This document shows positions 1 to 18,434 of a stretch of 64,000 nt of DNA, piece by piece (the stretch's first letter is position 1; every line of letters begins with the position of its first letter). The notes under the pieces were generated by a model. That model ran no database searches. It was not told the origin of the DNA and was given only the letters and a program-made list of their open reading frames with translations. The position numbers and the translations under genes are program-made. The stretch is from Taiwanofungus camphoratus (Eukaryota; Basidiomycota; Agaricomycetes; Polyporales; Taiwanofungaceae), in NCBI GenBank assembly GCA_003999685.1, contig CP021228.1, positions 496,001 through 560,000 on the forward strand. Reading direction: 5' to 3'.

Positions 1-1
1 C

Positions 2-169
2 GGGAAGGCATTTGGGACTATGATGATTGCAACGACCTCCTTTGTCGCTATTGGAGTTTTGTTCTCACTGCTTGCCCAACCCGCTGATCTAGGTGGACGC
101 AGGAGGAAAAAAGATAAGGACCAAAAGGGAGATACAGAACCGAGACCAATCCAATCCAATCAGGTCTAG
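2..169 (+). CDS. C-terminal end of a membrane protein (partial)
   Basis: An open frame enters from the left edge and ends at a TAG at 167-169, giving 55 residues. It begins with a hydrophobic segment (TTSFVAIGVLFSLLAQ) that looks like a final membrane helix. A basic, polar tail follows (GGRRRKKDKDQKGD), as expected for a cytoplasmic C-terminus of a transporter. Most of the gene lies outside the window, so the family cannot be named; a major-facilitator-type carrier is only one possibility. It could also be a chance frame, since only one exon is visible. Confidence 0.4.
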   Translation, partial: GKAFGTMMIATTSFVAIGVLFSLLAQPADLGGRRRKKDKDQKGDTEPRPIQSNQV

Positions 170-1363
170 ACCTTCCGCGACGTACGTGAGCTGGTTTCGT
201 GTAACACATATTTGGCACGATTACTTTGAGTCGCCAAACGTTTATACAGCATGTACGATCGTCCTATTTCCGCCGCGTTTTATTTATTTTCAATCATTGG
301 TGTCTTGGAAACCTATGGTACTGCACATCTGAGTATGTTTGATTAAACCAGGATATTGATGAATTCTTGCCGGAGATCCGTCCATTTTCACTCGCCAAAA
401 TAGTTCGCATTTCGTACGAGAATTACGACACAGGCAAGCGGCTCAGAGACATTCTCATGACTCTTTTCGTATCAGTGAGGGCCGCAAAGTGAATTTGGAG
501 AGAGGCTCTCCCACGTATCCATCAATAAGCGTTTAATGAAGAGTCATTTGGTCTACTTCCGCGCCCGGGTTCACACTGGCATAGGAAGTGCTGGTGTCCG
601 TCATGATACATAACTAAGTTTTCACATGTCTTACATATGCATTCCTGACGCAGTTATTAAGCCCGGCTTCCCCACAAGTCATCAAATTGTGAAATTGAAC
701 ATCATCAACGACCAGTCCTCACAAAAGGGGGTACAAGTTGAGTGACTTCAAGTCTTTCTGACCAAACATTGTATAAAACGACCATCAGGAAAAATGCAGG
801 TAATTATGTAGCTGGATGTGCTACATCCCCAATCTATAGTACTATATAGTGCTACAGATTTGGTTGTAGTTGCCGTAGCGTCAGGAGCTACTCTGATTCT
901 GATGCATCATCTGGTTGTGACAAACGCATTGATAATGAATTTAGGTCCGAAACGGAAGACTCAAGCCCTCTGGCTTCTAGCTGGACTAACTGGGTATAGA
1001 TACACAAAAGTGATGTACCGCCTGTCTGTCCGTCCCTGAGAGCGCTGAAGACCGAAAGTTTTACGAGGATTATGCAATTACCCTGGACCAGAGCAACCAC
1101 TGACAGATATCATAGATTGTTTCACAATCGATATTGGTGAGCATGCCGGGGTCTGAGAACTTCAGGAACGACAATGGTGGCGCAATTCATAGTCCCTCGG
1201 TTGATATCTCAAGTTGAATGTCCTTTCAAGACAGGCTAGCGGGTAGGGTTGCTGTATTTTGAATTTCGGGACACGCTAAGTACGATTCTGCAACGTGACG
1301 CCATAAGTTTTTTTGGGGAATGATATAAGGTCAATGAATGGGTCCTCATCTCAGTGTACAGCA
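170..1363. other. Intergenic stretch
   Basis: No frame here has the length or composition of a gene. It presumably holds the 3' flank of the left-edge gene and the promoter of the UbiA-like gene. An alternative in-frame ATG at 1334 would add ten residues to that gene. Confidence 0.4.
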
Positions 1364-2479
1364 ATGGCTGAATTCTCTCCTCTGTCTGTAAGCAAGCTCC
1401 GAGACGAGCTCCTCACTCATCCTCTCATGCTTTCGGTTGGGAGCTTCAGTCTCTCCACCTTCATGTCGCGCTCGATCTACGGCATGATCGACTGGAGACC
1501 AGTGCGTACTCTTTTTCCTCGAATGCCGTACTCCGCTGCGCAGTGCTGACTACCGCAGTACATTAGATTCTCATCTGCGTTGCTTCGGATATTCTTGCTA
1601 TCGGCATGGATCATTACTTCGATCAGGCGGCAATGTTGATGTACGCAAAGAAGACCGGTAATCGGGAAATGAACTCCGTCTTCAACCAGGCACGAGCGTT
1701 GTTGTTCACGAATGCGGTACTCCTGTTGGTTGCACTGGTCCTTTCCCCTCCCTTGACTTGGGCCATGGTGGCAATCTTCTTCGGGCCAGCATTCGTTTGG
1801 GACTTCAAGCTTTTTGCCTACGGCCAATCGCCAAAAACGAATATCGATGGAAAGGCAGATAAGTCGAAGAAAACTTTCACTATCAAACGTATCCCGGGAA
1901 TGAAGGCTGTTCTCATTGGGATCATCAGAGGGTTCGTAACGCACCTCAAAACATGCAGAAGTAATCCACTGATTGACTGATCAGTTGTGGCACCTTTGCA
2001 ATTGTCAATTCCATCTTCGCACGATCCGTTCCCCCAGAAATGACTTCAAGGATGTGGAGTCCTTCTTCAATCATTGTGTGGTCCACAATTAACCGGGCAT
2101 GCCACGCCGTACGCACGAGATCTACGGTCAGACTTATACCTAATACTCAGTTCCTTTGCTGCATAATCAGGTGATGGCTGACGTCCGCGACTTCCGCGAG
2201 GATTGGGAGAAGCAAGTGCCGACCATCCCTGTACTTCTCAAGTCGGTCCTCAGGACGAAGATTTTGCTTTCTGCAGTCCACTTCATGACGATGTGGGCGT
2301 ATAGGGAGAACCCATACATTGTCTTTGCCTCGGTCTATGCGACTATTCTTGTGTGGCTGTTGGACGAAAACAGCCGGCGCGGCCTCTATCGATTGAGCTT
2401 CCATTCGCAAACTTTGGTCGCCATGGTATACGGGGCCGTTGCGTTGGGCAAGCACTATGCCTCCTTCCAAAAGATATAG
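1364..2479 (+). CDS. UbiA-type prenyltransferase-like membrane protein
   Basis: Four exons give 311 residues: 1364-1501, 1567-1931, 1985-2108 and 2171-2479, all with GT-AG introns of 53-65 nt that close in frame. The length and hydrophobic pattern fit the UbiA family, which transfers prenyl groups to aromatic or other acceptors within a membrane. The second Asp-rich motif is clear: DVRDFRED followed by EKQVPTIPVLL, which matches the family pattern D-x-x-D-x-x-x-D then (T)xPVLL. The first Asp-rich region is represented by MDHYFDQ near residue 60 and departs from the usual N-D-x-x-D. Several membrane helices are visible (for example ALLFTNAVLLLVALVL and MVAIFFGPAFVWDF). In Agaricomycetes short UbiA proteins often belong to terpenoid or meroterpenoid metabolism, but no such partner genes are seen nearby. 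The substrate is unknown. Confidence 0.68.
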
Positions 2480-4120
2480 TATGTTGGTGACCAGGGCAGC
2501 ACCGTTAGCTTTTCATGGGATTACTCGTTGTCTCGCTTGTAGGCGATATCTGCTTGAGCCAGTCTAATGCCGCCACCCGCGATAGCGGAACGTGAGCGAT
2601 CCGTACTTGCTAGTGCCCGTGCATTGCACACTCTTTCCATACGGTTATGCTTACAAATAAATTGTCTCTTGGGCCTAGATATTATTTACTGGTGCTCACC
2701 TTAGATCCTGCGGGGTAGCCGAAAACATTAGCCGATACCATAATCCAAAGAGTGATCTGACTTGTCAGAATATGGTTCATGCATAAAAATAGAACGCACA
2801 CGGTGCGAAAGTTTGGACCGGGGTTACTGTCCATTATACCTTGCTGCTCAAAGTGATGCAATGTGAAAGCGACAGATGTAATTTTCTATATTTCCATCCA
2901 TATCCTGTCCTGTCACACTACTGTTTGCTAGAGGCTCTTTGGAAGCATACAGTAGGCTTCGGCAATGTGAAGGCTACAAGCTGACTGAGCGATTCATACA
3001 TAGGAGCGGATTCACATGAAAGATACCTGACCTCTCCGGAGACGTCGGAGAGATGGACTTGTTGATCGTAGAGCGGCACAAAGTTGGGAAGATATCAGTG
3101 GATATAAGACGGCCTTGATCAAGCCTCAGGCCCGGCCCTCAGGGGCGTATCACTTGCCACGAGTGCCCGTGAGATGGGTTGGACAGGCTGACAGCTTGAG
3201 AATGTCGAATAGGGCAGATATGTGCATTCAGTATCCCATGATAGCTGGCGCGCCGATGTTAGCGTTCAGTCGAGCACTCGTCTAGTTTATGTCATGGACA
3301 AGTGCCACGCCCAGACGCTATATCATGCGTCAATATCATCATAAGGCGTTAAGTATCCATCAGACTGCAGGGTGAACGATCCAAGGACCACACTGGCGCA
3401 TAAGTACTGTACTGATACAACCTCGCCACATGGGACAGAGCGTCACCGCCAAAATATTTATTAAGCGCCCATTTTGTCCTTTCTGACCGGAAATAGTTAA
3501 GTTCAGTCCTTGTGACATGTGACCGAACCTAGTACTGTGCCCACTTGCCACCCCTGATGAAGTCCATGCAAGTCAACAGTCGCCGACATCCGCCGTACTC
3601 TAGTTCAGGGCTTGGGCCCTGCAGGTAGGTGAGCGGACATTGAGACAAGAACAATCTGTGAAGAAGACTGGAATAGATGGTTCCCTCCCGTTTGAGAACC
3701 ACTGGTGTACAATCAACTGATGCTGACATTCATCGTGAGGCTGCTTGCTAATCGAGAGACTATGTTCGCAAGCCGGGGAGGCATTGATACTGACGTTTGG
3801 ACAGCAAGCCGAATCCGTGAGTGTGAATTAAGGGGTTGAATACAGTCTAGTATTTTTGAATCCATGAGAGATTGATACTACAATTAGGCTGCATAATAAT
3901 CGTGAAGAATGAGAAATCTGAACATGAAGGACAAAGATGTTTGCTGCATGGACTGGAATACGAGGCACGCTGAATCAGTGGTACATATCTATAGTTTATT
4001 GATACAGACAATGTCGATTACTTTGAGAAAGATTGGATTTGTATAGGTTAGTGTAGAACGGAGGAGGGCCAGCCCTGTACAGAAAAGAAGAGACAATATC
4101 CAGGATTCCAGAGTCTTCAG
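2480..4120. other. Intergenic stretch, no gene seen
   Basis: About 1.6 kb without a convincing coding exon. Frames of about 65 codons near 3360-3730 on the minus strand lack similarity or splice context. It separates the 3' ends of the convergent UbiA-like and Kre9-like genes. Confidence 0.4.
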
Positions 4121-4940
4121 TCAGAGCGCCATAGTTATCCCAACCAGTGCTGGCCACAGAATGAAGACCACGCGAAACTTGATGCGTTCCAAATCGACAG
4201 CAGTACGTTTCCAGAGACTCCCGCTGCTAGCACCGGTTTTCTTATTTTTGATGTAGGGATCTTCATTTTGATCGCTGATGGGCGGTGGGGTACCAGTGGC
4301 TGCAGTAGAAGGTCGAGTTATTGTAGATGTGGATGTGGAGACCATTGTGGTGTTCAAGGGGCCGAATTTGAGCATAGCCGTAGAGATGCTGGCAGGACTT
4401 GTATCGGTAGGAGCAGATTGCGTCATGGCTTGCTCTGCGCCATCATACGGACGTGTGTCAGACATGTCTGTAAGGGTAAACTCTGCCGAGTAGACGGTAA
4501 TCGGAGGATCATCACATATGAAGCGCATATGGCTAAACTACTCGGTGAGCCTCTCTGTTCAACGGGAAATTATAGAAGCGCACTAGTCTGAGCCATTAGG
4601 TCCCCATGTGGGTGAGATCCAGACCTTTTGGGACCTGCTAGTTGGATCGACATCCTTCGCCAGAGTGGCGACGTAGTTCTGCAAACGAAGTGATGTAAGA
4701 CACTGGGTGAACATACGTTCTATGCCGGCATAGAACGGCTCATACATCGCCTGCAAAGTATAGGTCAATCCTAATTGGTCCCAAATCTTGGAGAGAAGGA
4801 CGAGAGTTGTCGTTAATCCAAGTGACAGTATTGGTGCGTCCAGCGCTGAAGACAGTGTTTGCTACAGGTCGTGTCCCATATAAGCCTGCAAGAGCCGAGT
4901 TGGCAGCAAGTAGAGCAATCAGGATCGATATGGCCAGCAT
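4121..4940 (-). CDS. Kre9/Knh1-like secreted GPI-anchored protein
   Basis: Three minus-strand exons (4746-4940, 4584-4678, 4121-4532) give 233 residues. The N-terminus is a signal peptide (MLAISILIALLAANSALA). The next ~100 residues follow the Ser-Thr-rich GPI-anchored family with a Kre9/Knh1 N-terminal domain: FSAGRTNTVTWINDN, then the strand pair around VWISPTWGPNGSDY and HMRFICDDPPITVYSAEFTL. A Ser/Thr/Pro-rich stalk follows (TSTSTITRPSTAATGTPPP). The extreme C-terminus is hydrophobic (VVFILWPALVGITMAL), as in GPI attachment signals. Family members are secreted or wall-attached and are linked in yeast to beta-1,6-glucan; the exact role in this fungus is unknown. The intron between exons 2 and 3 uses GTGCGC as donor. 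Confidence 0.8.
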
Positions 4941-5551
4941 ATTAGTCAGTTTGAATCTCTTTTGCTTTTCCTTGTAACAGCCAGTAAGTCAGAACAAACC
5001 GTATCTCAAGTCTTCAACCTTCAAGCACAACTGAACAAGCTCTGAGATCTGATGGAGTGAGAGCAAGGTCTTCAATTTGAACTTGTCCAGGCTCAAGCCC
5101 AGCTGCAGGAGTCTAATGCATGAGCAACTCCGAAATCTAAATGTGGCAATTTACTTTCCCTTTTAGTCTATCGCAGTGGCGTCGACTACACCTATTTTGA
5201 ACTGAATCTACAGTTGCAAAGTCAACCAAAATTTTGATTTATTTTTGTAGCTACCAAAAATGCTTAAAGCATGTTATTTTGATATGCCGGCTTTCGTTAT
5301 TCCTTGTTCTGAAGTTTTGACCCCCCAAAATTTGGCCACCTTTGATTCAAAAAATATGAAAAAATGCGCGACTCTTTTTTAAGAGTAGAATGTGAATCCG
5401 AATTGCCTAAAAAAATCGTAATTTCGAGATATCAATGATTTAAAAATTGGTGGACTTTGATTGTAGAAGTGTCAACACAGCTGCGGACAGTCGGATCCGA
5501 CGGTAATTATCACACGCCCACAGATGTATCCTGCCCAACACTGAGCTGGCT
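4941..5551. other. Divergent promoter region, AT-rich
   Basis: The region lies between the start codons of the minus-strand Kre9-like gene and the plus-strand BEACH gene, so it should carry both promoters. Positions 5200-5460 are noticeably AT-rich with A and T runs. No specific regulatory motif was identified. Confidence 0.4.
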
Positions 5552-13513
<7,962 letters not shown>

Positions 13514-13969
13514 CCGCTTTCGTGCATATGTAAAATTTGTCGCTACTTGCTCTCGAGGATCTATAGCACATCTGATATGTCTCATATATTTATGTTCCTT
13601 ACGCGCATACATGCTACAACACAAAACACAGGTCTTTCTATTCTGTATCGTGACGTCCCATGACATAGCGGCTTCTAGACGACCCCTAAGCCTTCGAGCA
13701 TTTTGTATCTACCCTCGGTGTTTGTATGCAACCAGGTCTGCTGAATGAATGTTCATAAGACTATCTGCATATATTAGAATGGCTATCTATATTGAGGAAG
13801 ACACCCTTGACAGTACTATCTAATGGCGATCTCCGATGTGGCTGGTTCAGGCGTACAGTCCTCTGTACTTATAACCTGATCACCATCTACCGTCGACCCT
13901 CTCGTAACCCTCGTCGCGGCCTACGTGTTTTTGAATCCTGTTCGACGAAGGCATCCCAATCTCTATAAG
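13514..13969. other. Intergenic, BEACH 3' flank and profilin promoter
   Basis: No coding exon is seen. The two genes run in the same direction, so this stretch should carry the BEACH terminator and the profilin promoter. No distinct motif was recognised. Confidence 0.4.
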
Positions 13970-14553
13970 ATGTCCTGGCAAGGTGATTTTCTCGATGCCA
14001 TCCTGTCGATCTAGAACTCAAATGCTTCATTTTGGTGCGCGTGAACAGCGTACGTTGACACGAACCTCGTCGGGAGCGGCAGGGTATCGAAGGCCGCGAT
14101 TATTGGCCTAGCGGGAGGCGTCTGGGCATCATCTCCTGGCTACACGGTACGCTCCCGATGTATTTCGCAGATATGGCTTGCTGCCCTCGTAATCTAACGC
14201 GTGAAATATCGGTATACGCAGCTATCGACTGACGAACAGAAGAAGATCGTGGCCTCCTTCAATGATCCGTCGAGTGCTCAGGCCTCCGGAATTCGCTTAG
14301 CGGGGCAGAAGTTCTTCACGCTTCAAGCAAACGAGCGCAGTATATACGGGAAGAAGGCGGTGCGTACACTGCGTATCTCTTATTCGCAGTGTCCTGATGC
14401 CATCGATAATCTGAACCCTAGGCCGACGGGTGTGTGCTGGTGAAGACGAAACAGGCAGTCCTGGTAACGGAGTATGTGGCTCCCCTCCAAGCAGCCGAGA
14501 CAACACCAGTGGTTGAAAGTCTCGCTGATTACCTGATCAGTGTCGGATATTAG
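13970..14553 (+). CDS. PFY1: Profilin
   Basis: Four exons (13970-13982, 14049-14146, 14222-14359, 14422-14553) give exactly 126 residues, the usual profilin size. The first exon is only 13 nt (MSWQ plus one base), an arrangement common in fungal profilins. The protein reads AYVDTNLVGSGRVSKAAIIG, then GGVWASSPGYT, LSTDEQKKIVASFND, SIYGKKAADGCVLVKTKQ and a C-terminal helix ending SLADYLISVGY. These are the profilin core and its actin/poly-proline surfaces. Profilin binds actin monomers, speeds nucleotide exchange and feeds formin-driven filament growth at the cell cortex. All introns are GT-AG and 62-75 nt. It is convergent with the GC-rich minus-strand gene downstream. Confidence 0.95.
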
Positions 14554-15179
14554 TTGTCGTGCATGCTACTCGTGGACGAAGTGTGTGTGTGGTACTCTGA
14601 AGAAGACATGGCATCGTGTATTACTCGCTTTTCATTTTATACAGTGATTTGTTACCACATCAACTAACTTTTGAACTATGGGCTTACTTTCGAGATCCTC
14701 CCGTTAGCTATTCGATTCCTCAGAACACATCAACATTTGCATGAAGTGTCAAAGACTAGTCCTTGTGCAACCATAACTTAACTTCTGTCCGGCAAGTTAA
14801 GGATTTGAAAACAAGTGGGGTACTAATTACTACAGTCCATAGAGATACATGCAACTGTCTAGTGTACTACTTCCACCGATGACTGGTGCCTCGGGGATGT
14901 AATTTGATGTTAGTGCAGAAACAGCGGTTCTGAAGTCGACAACAGACAACAAGCTTAAAGTGCAGGGCGGTCCATCGATGTATATAGCTTTCAAGGTCCA
15001 TTTCTGGTCAGCATTTTGGTTGGTATGAGCACTTCCCTTCCGTCTTCACATAGCGTTTTGAGCCTCACGGCGGCAAGATCCTCTCCTTGTCATACACGGT
15101 CTTCAGCCATATCTCCCCCGGCCGGCTACACACAAAGTCTGCATTAGCACCTCACACACCAAGCTCACACAGGGAGCTC
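14554..15179. other. Intergenic between convergent genes
   Basis: This lies between the stop codons of profilin (plus) and the large minus-strand gene. No gene is seen; it probably holds the two 3' untranslated regions. It also marks a sharp change from ~50% GC sequence to the GC-rich block. Confidence 0.4.
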
Positions 15180-18100
15180 TCACCTCTTCTCCCTGAGGAT
15201 CCTGAAGATGCACAGCCTCTCGTCCCACGCGCCCTGCCGCTCCTTCCCTGGCCTCGCGCTCGCGCCGACCGCCCTGGGCGGGAACGCACCGCGGCACCGC
15301 GCCTGAAGGTCCGCACGACCCTCGTTCGTACCTTCCGCCTCGACGATGACCGTGCCATACCACCCGGGGTCGATGAGCCACGTGCCTCCGGGTCCGGGCC
15401 CAGGCCCGACGGAGGGCGGGACGGTAAGGCGCATGGGCTTACTGGTCTGCGGCGGCTTGATGGTGAAGGAAGAGCGGTGCACCCAGCGGACGACGGTATG
15501 ATAGCTGCCTTGCGGTCTGCAGATCGATCGCCGTCATTCCGGGGTTTAGAGGTCGGTCGGAAAGGGCGGACTTACGTCTCTGTTTTCGTCCGATCCTGCA
15601 GCAGCTGCAGATTCGCCGCGATCTCCTCGCCCCATGGCGCGACATCGACGTGGCACACGGGGTTGCCAGAGCCCGAGCCTGCACGGATGACGCGGTGGAA
15701 GTACGACGGCGGAAACGCGAGCGTCGGCAGGTAGTGCGGCACGTCGCCCGTGCGTGAATAGGTATAATCGAGATCCTATGGGTCACGTCATCATTGTCAA
15801 CACTCGTCCCTGAACCTCGCTCCTCGCTTCGACCAGGTCCTCGCGACAAGGGGATGCCAACAGAAGAACCGAAAGTCACTCACAAGCAGATAGCCCCCGT
15901 CCCACACCATCCGCCCCACATTCGCCTCGTCACCCACCGCCACGTCCCACACCACGTCCCCGGCCCGCATCAGATGCAGGACGCCTGCCTTCTTCAGCTC
16001 GCCCTCGCACGCTAGCACGCTCGTGTCTGAAAGCCAGTCGCCCTCAGGCGACGGCACGAATACCTGCAGGAGCGGCGCGCGGCGCAGGCGGAACAGCGGC
16101 GAGTGGAAGCCCGCACCCTGCGCAGGCCTCTGGCCCTGGCCCTGGCTCTGGGCGGCAGAGGAGCGCCCGTGGCTGCCGCCCGCGCCGCCGCGGTAGTACG
16201 AGTGCCCGTGCGAGAACGACGACGCGGGGGACGGCGCGCGGCTCGACACGCGCGACACGCCGCGGCTCTGCCTCGTGCCCCGCCCGTCGCCGCCCGCCGA
16301 CGCGTCCCGCGCCGGGGACGCGCTCGCGCGGGGGGGCGCACGGCGCGCCTCGGCCTCGGCCTGCGCGCGCAGCCGCAGCACGACGCGCGTGTACGCGCGC
16401 GTGCACGTCGCGAGCTCGTGCATCGTACCCGCATCTGCGCGGGGCTCGCCCTCGCCTTCGCCCGCGCCCGCGCGCGTCTGCGACTGCGGGCGGGACGACG
16501 GCTGCTGCGCCTGCGCGGTGGCGTGGAGGAACGCGTTCGCGAGCCGCGCGTACTGGTGCGCGGGCATGGACACGCCGCGGAGGTATGCGTGGAGGTCCTG
16601 CGCGCCCGACATCGATCAGTCAGTCAGCGAATGCTCCTCGCCGCCTCGCACCGACTCACCTCGAGCGTCAGCACCAGCGGCTCCTTCTCGCCCTGCCCCT
16701 CCGCCGGCGAATCAACTGTCCACCGCGCATACCCCACCCCGCCCAAGAAGCGCTCCAGCACGACCTCCCGCAGCTCGCGCTCCGCCCTCAAGCGCCCGCG
16801 CACGTCCTTCCTGGCGCCCTCGACCCGCAGCCACTCCGCGTACGTCAGGTGCGCGAGCAGGCCCGCGAGCAGCGCGGGGTGCACCAGGTGCACGTAGAGG
16901 GGGTAGTACTTGGGCGGCGGCGGAGGCGGGAGCGCGGCCCCGCGGCGGCGCGCGCGCGAGGCGGCGTACGCGTCTGCGGGGGAGAGCGGTGAGAGGGGAG
17001 CAGGTGCGCGGGGGTGGCTGGAGCGCGATCGGGATCGGGATCGGGAACGGGAGCGGGAGCGCGACCTGGAGCGGCTGCGCTCCTCGTCTCTGCTCCTGTC
17101 TCTGCCTTCCTCCCCGTGCTTGTCTTTCCTCCAGTCCCCCAGCCCGTCCTCTTGCTGGTCCCGCCCCCACCCCCGACCACGATCACGATCAGGGTCCGCG
17201 CTCCTCTGCCTGTCCTTCCTCTTCAGCGTGCCCGCCGCGTCGTCCCCCCGCCTCTTCCTGCTGTTCAGCCGCTCGACCTGGCGCTCCGTGAGCACCTTGA
17301 TGCCGTTCACGTCCCTCTCCCTCTCCCTTTCCCTCTCCCTATCTCTATCTCTATCTCTCTCCCTCTCGCGCTCCTTCTCTCGCGGGCGCTTCGTCAGCCG
17401 CGCAGAAGGGCCAGGCTGTGGCGGCGCACCGGACGGGGCGGCGAGCTGGATCGGCGAGCTGAGCGGCGGCGGCGGCGGTGGGGGCGCATCGCGACTCGAG
17501 TGGGAAGGCGTCATCGGCGAGTCGGGCTCGCCCTCCCTCCTCTCCCTCTCCCTCTCCCTCTCCCAAGTCTCCCTCTCCCAAGTCTCCCTCTCCCAAGTCT
17601 CGCTCCCCTCCCAACTCCCCCCCTCCGCCGCCGCCACGCCCCGCGCGCCCGTCCTCTCGCGCTCGCGCGCCCTCCCCCGCCCGCGCAGCGAGTCCGCGCG
17701 GCCCCTCAGGCGGCCCGTGAGCGAGTCGACGCGCTCCCGCGCGCGCCCCGTGAGCGAGTCCGCGCGGCGCCGGAGCCTCCCGGGCTTCGCCGCCCCGCCC
17801 TTGCTCTCGCGCTCGGGGGTCGGCGGGAGCGACTGTGCGCGGCGGGTGTCGGCGGGGGCGGGGGCGGCAGTGAGGGCAGCAGTGGGGGCGGGCGGGGAGC
17901 GCTCCTTGGAGGCGGCGCGGCGGGGGAGGAGGGACGACCACGGGAAGGGCCGGTGGCCCTCCCTCGCCTTAACCTTATCCTTGTCCTTCTCCTCCTTGTC
18001 CTCCGCGTCGCCGTGAGCGTGTGCGTGCAGCAGGCCCGCCCACGGGAAGTGCCGCGGCGCGTGCGGGTGGGCACGGACGTCGGGCACGGCGGGGAGCGGG

Positions 18101-18392
18101 GGCGACGGCGAGCGCGGTGTCGGGTAGCCGTGCGTGTGCGCGTACGCGTACGCGCGCGCCCTGTCTTTCTCGTCGGTGCCGCGGCCCCTCTCCCAGTCCT
18201 CTCTGTCCTCCCTGTCCTCCCTGTCTTCCCTGTCCTCCCTGTCTTCCCTGTCTTCCCTGTCTTCCCTGTCTTCCCTGTCTTCCCTGTCTTCCCTGTCTTC
18301 CCCGCCCTCCTCGTCCTCCCTCTTCTCTCTCTCCTGCCGCGCCTCGCCGTCTGGTCGATTCCCGGCGGCCTGCCAGCCCTCTTCCTCCTCTT

Positions 18393-18434
<42 letters not shown>

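Noticed and set aside
16275-17291. A 338-codon Ala/Arg/Ser-rich plus-strand frame
   Set aside because: Antisense shadow of the exon encoding the RS tract and the ordered C-terminal domain, whose minus-strand reading has consistent splice phases.
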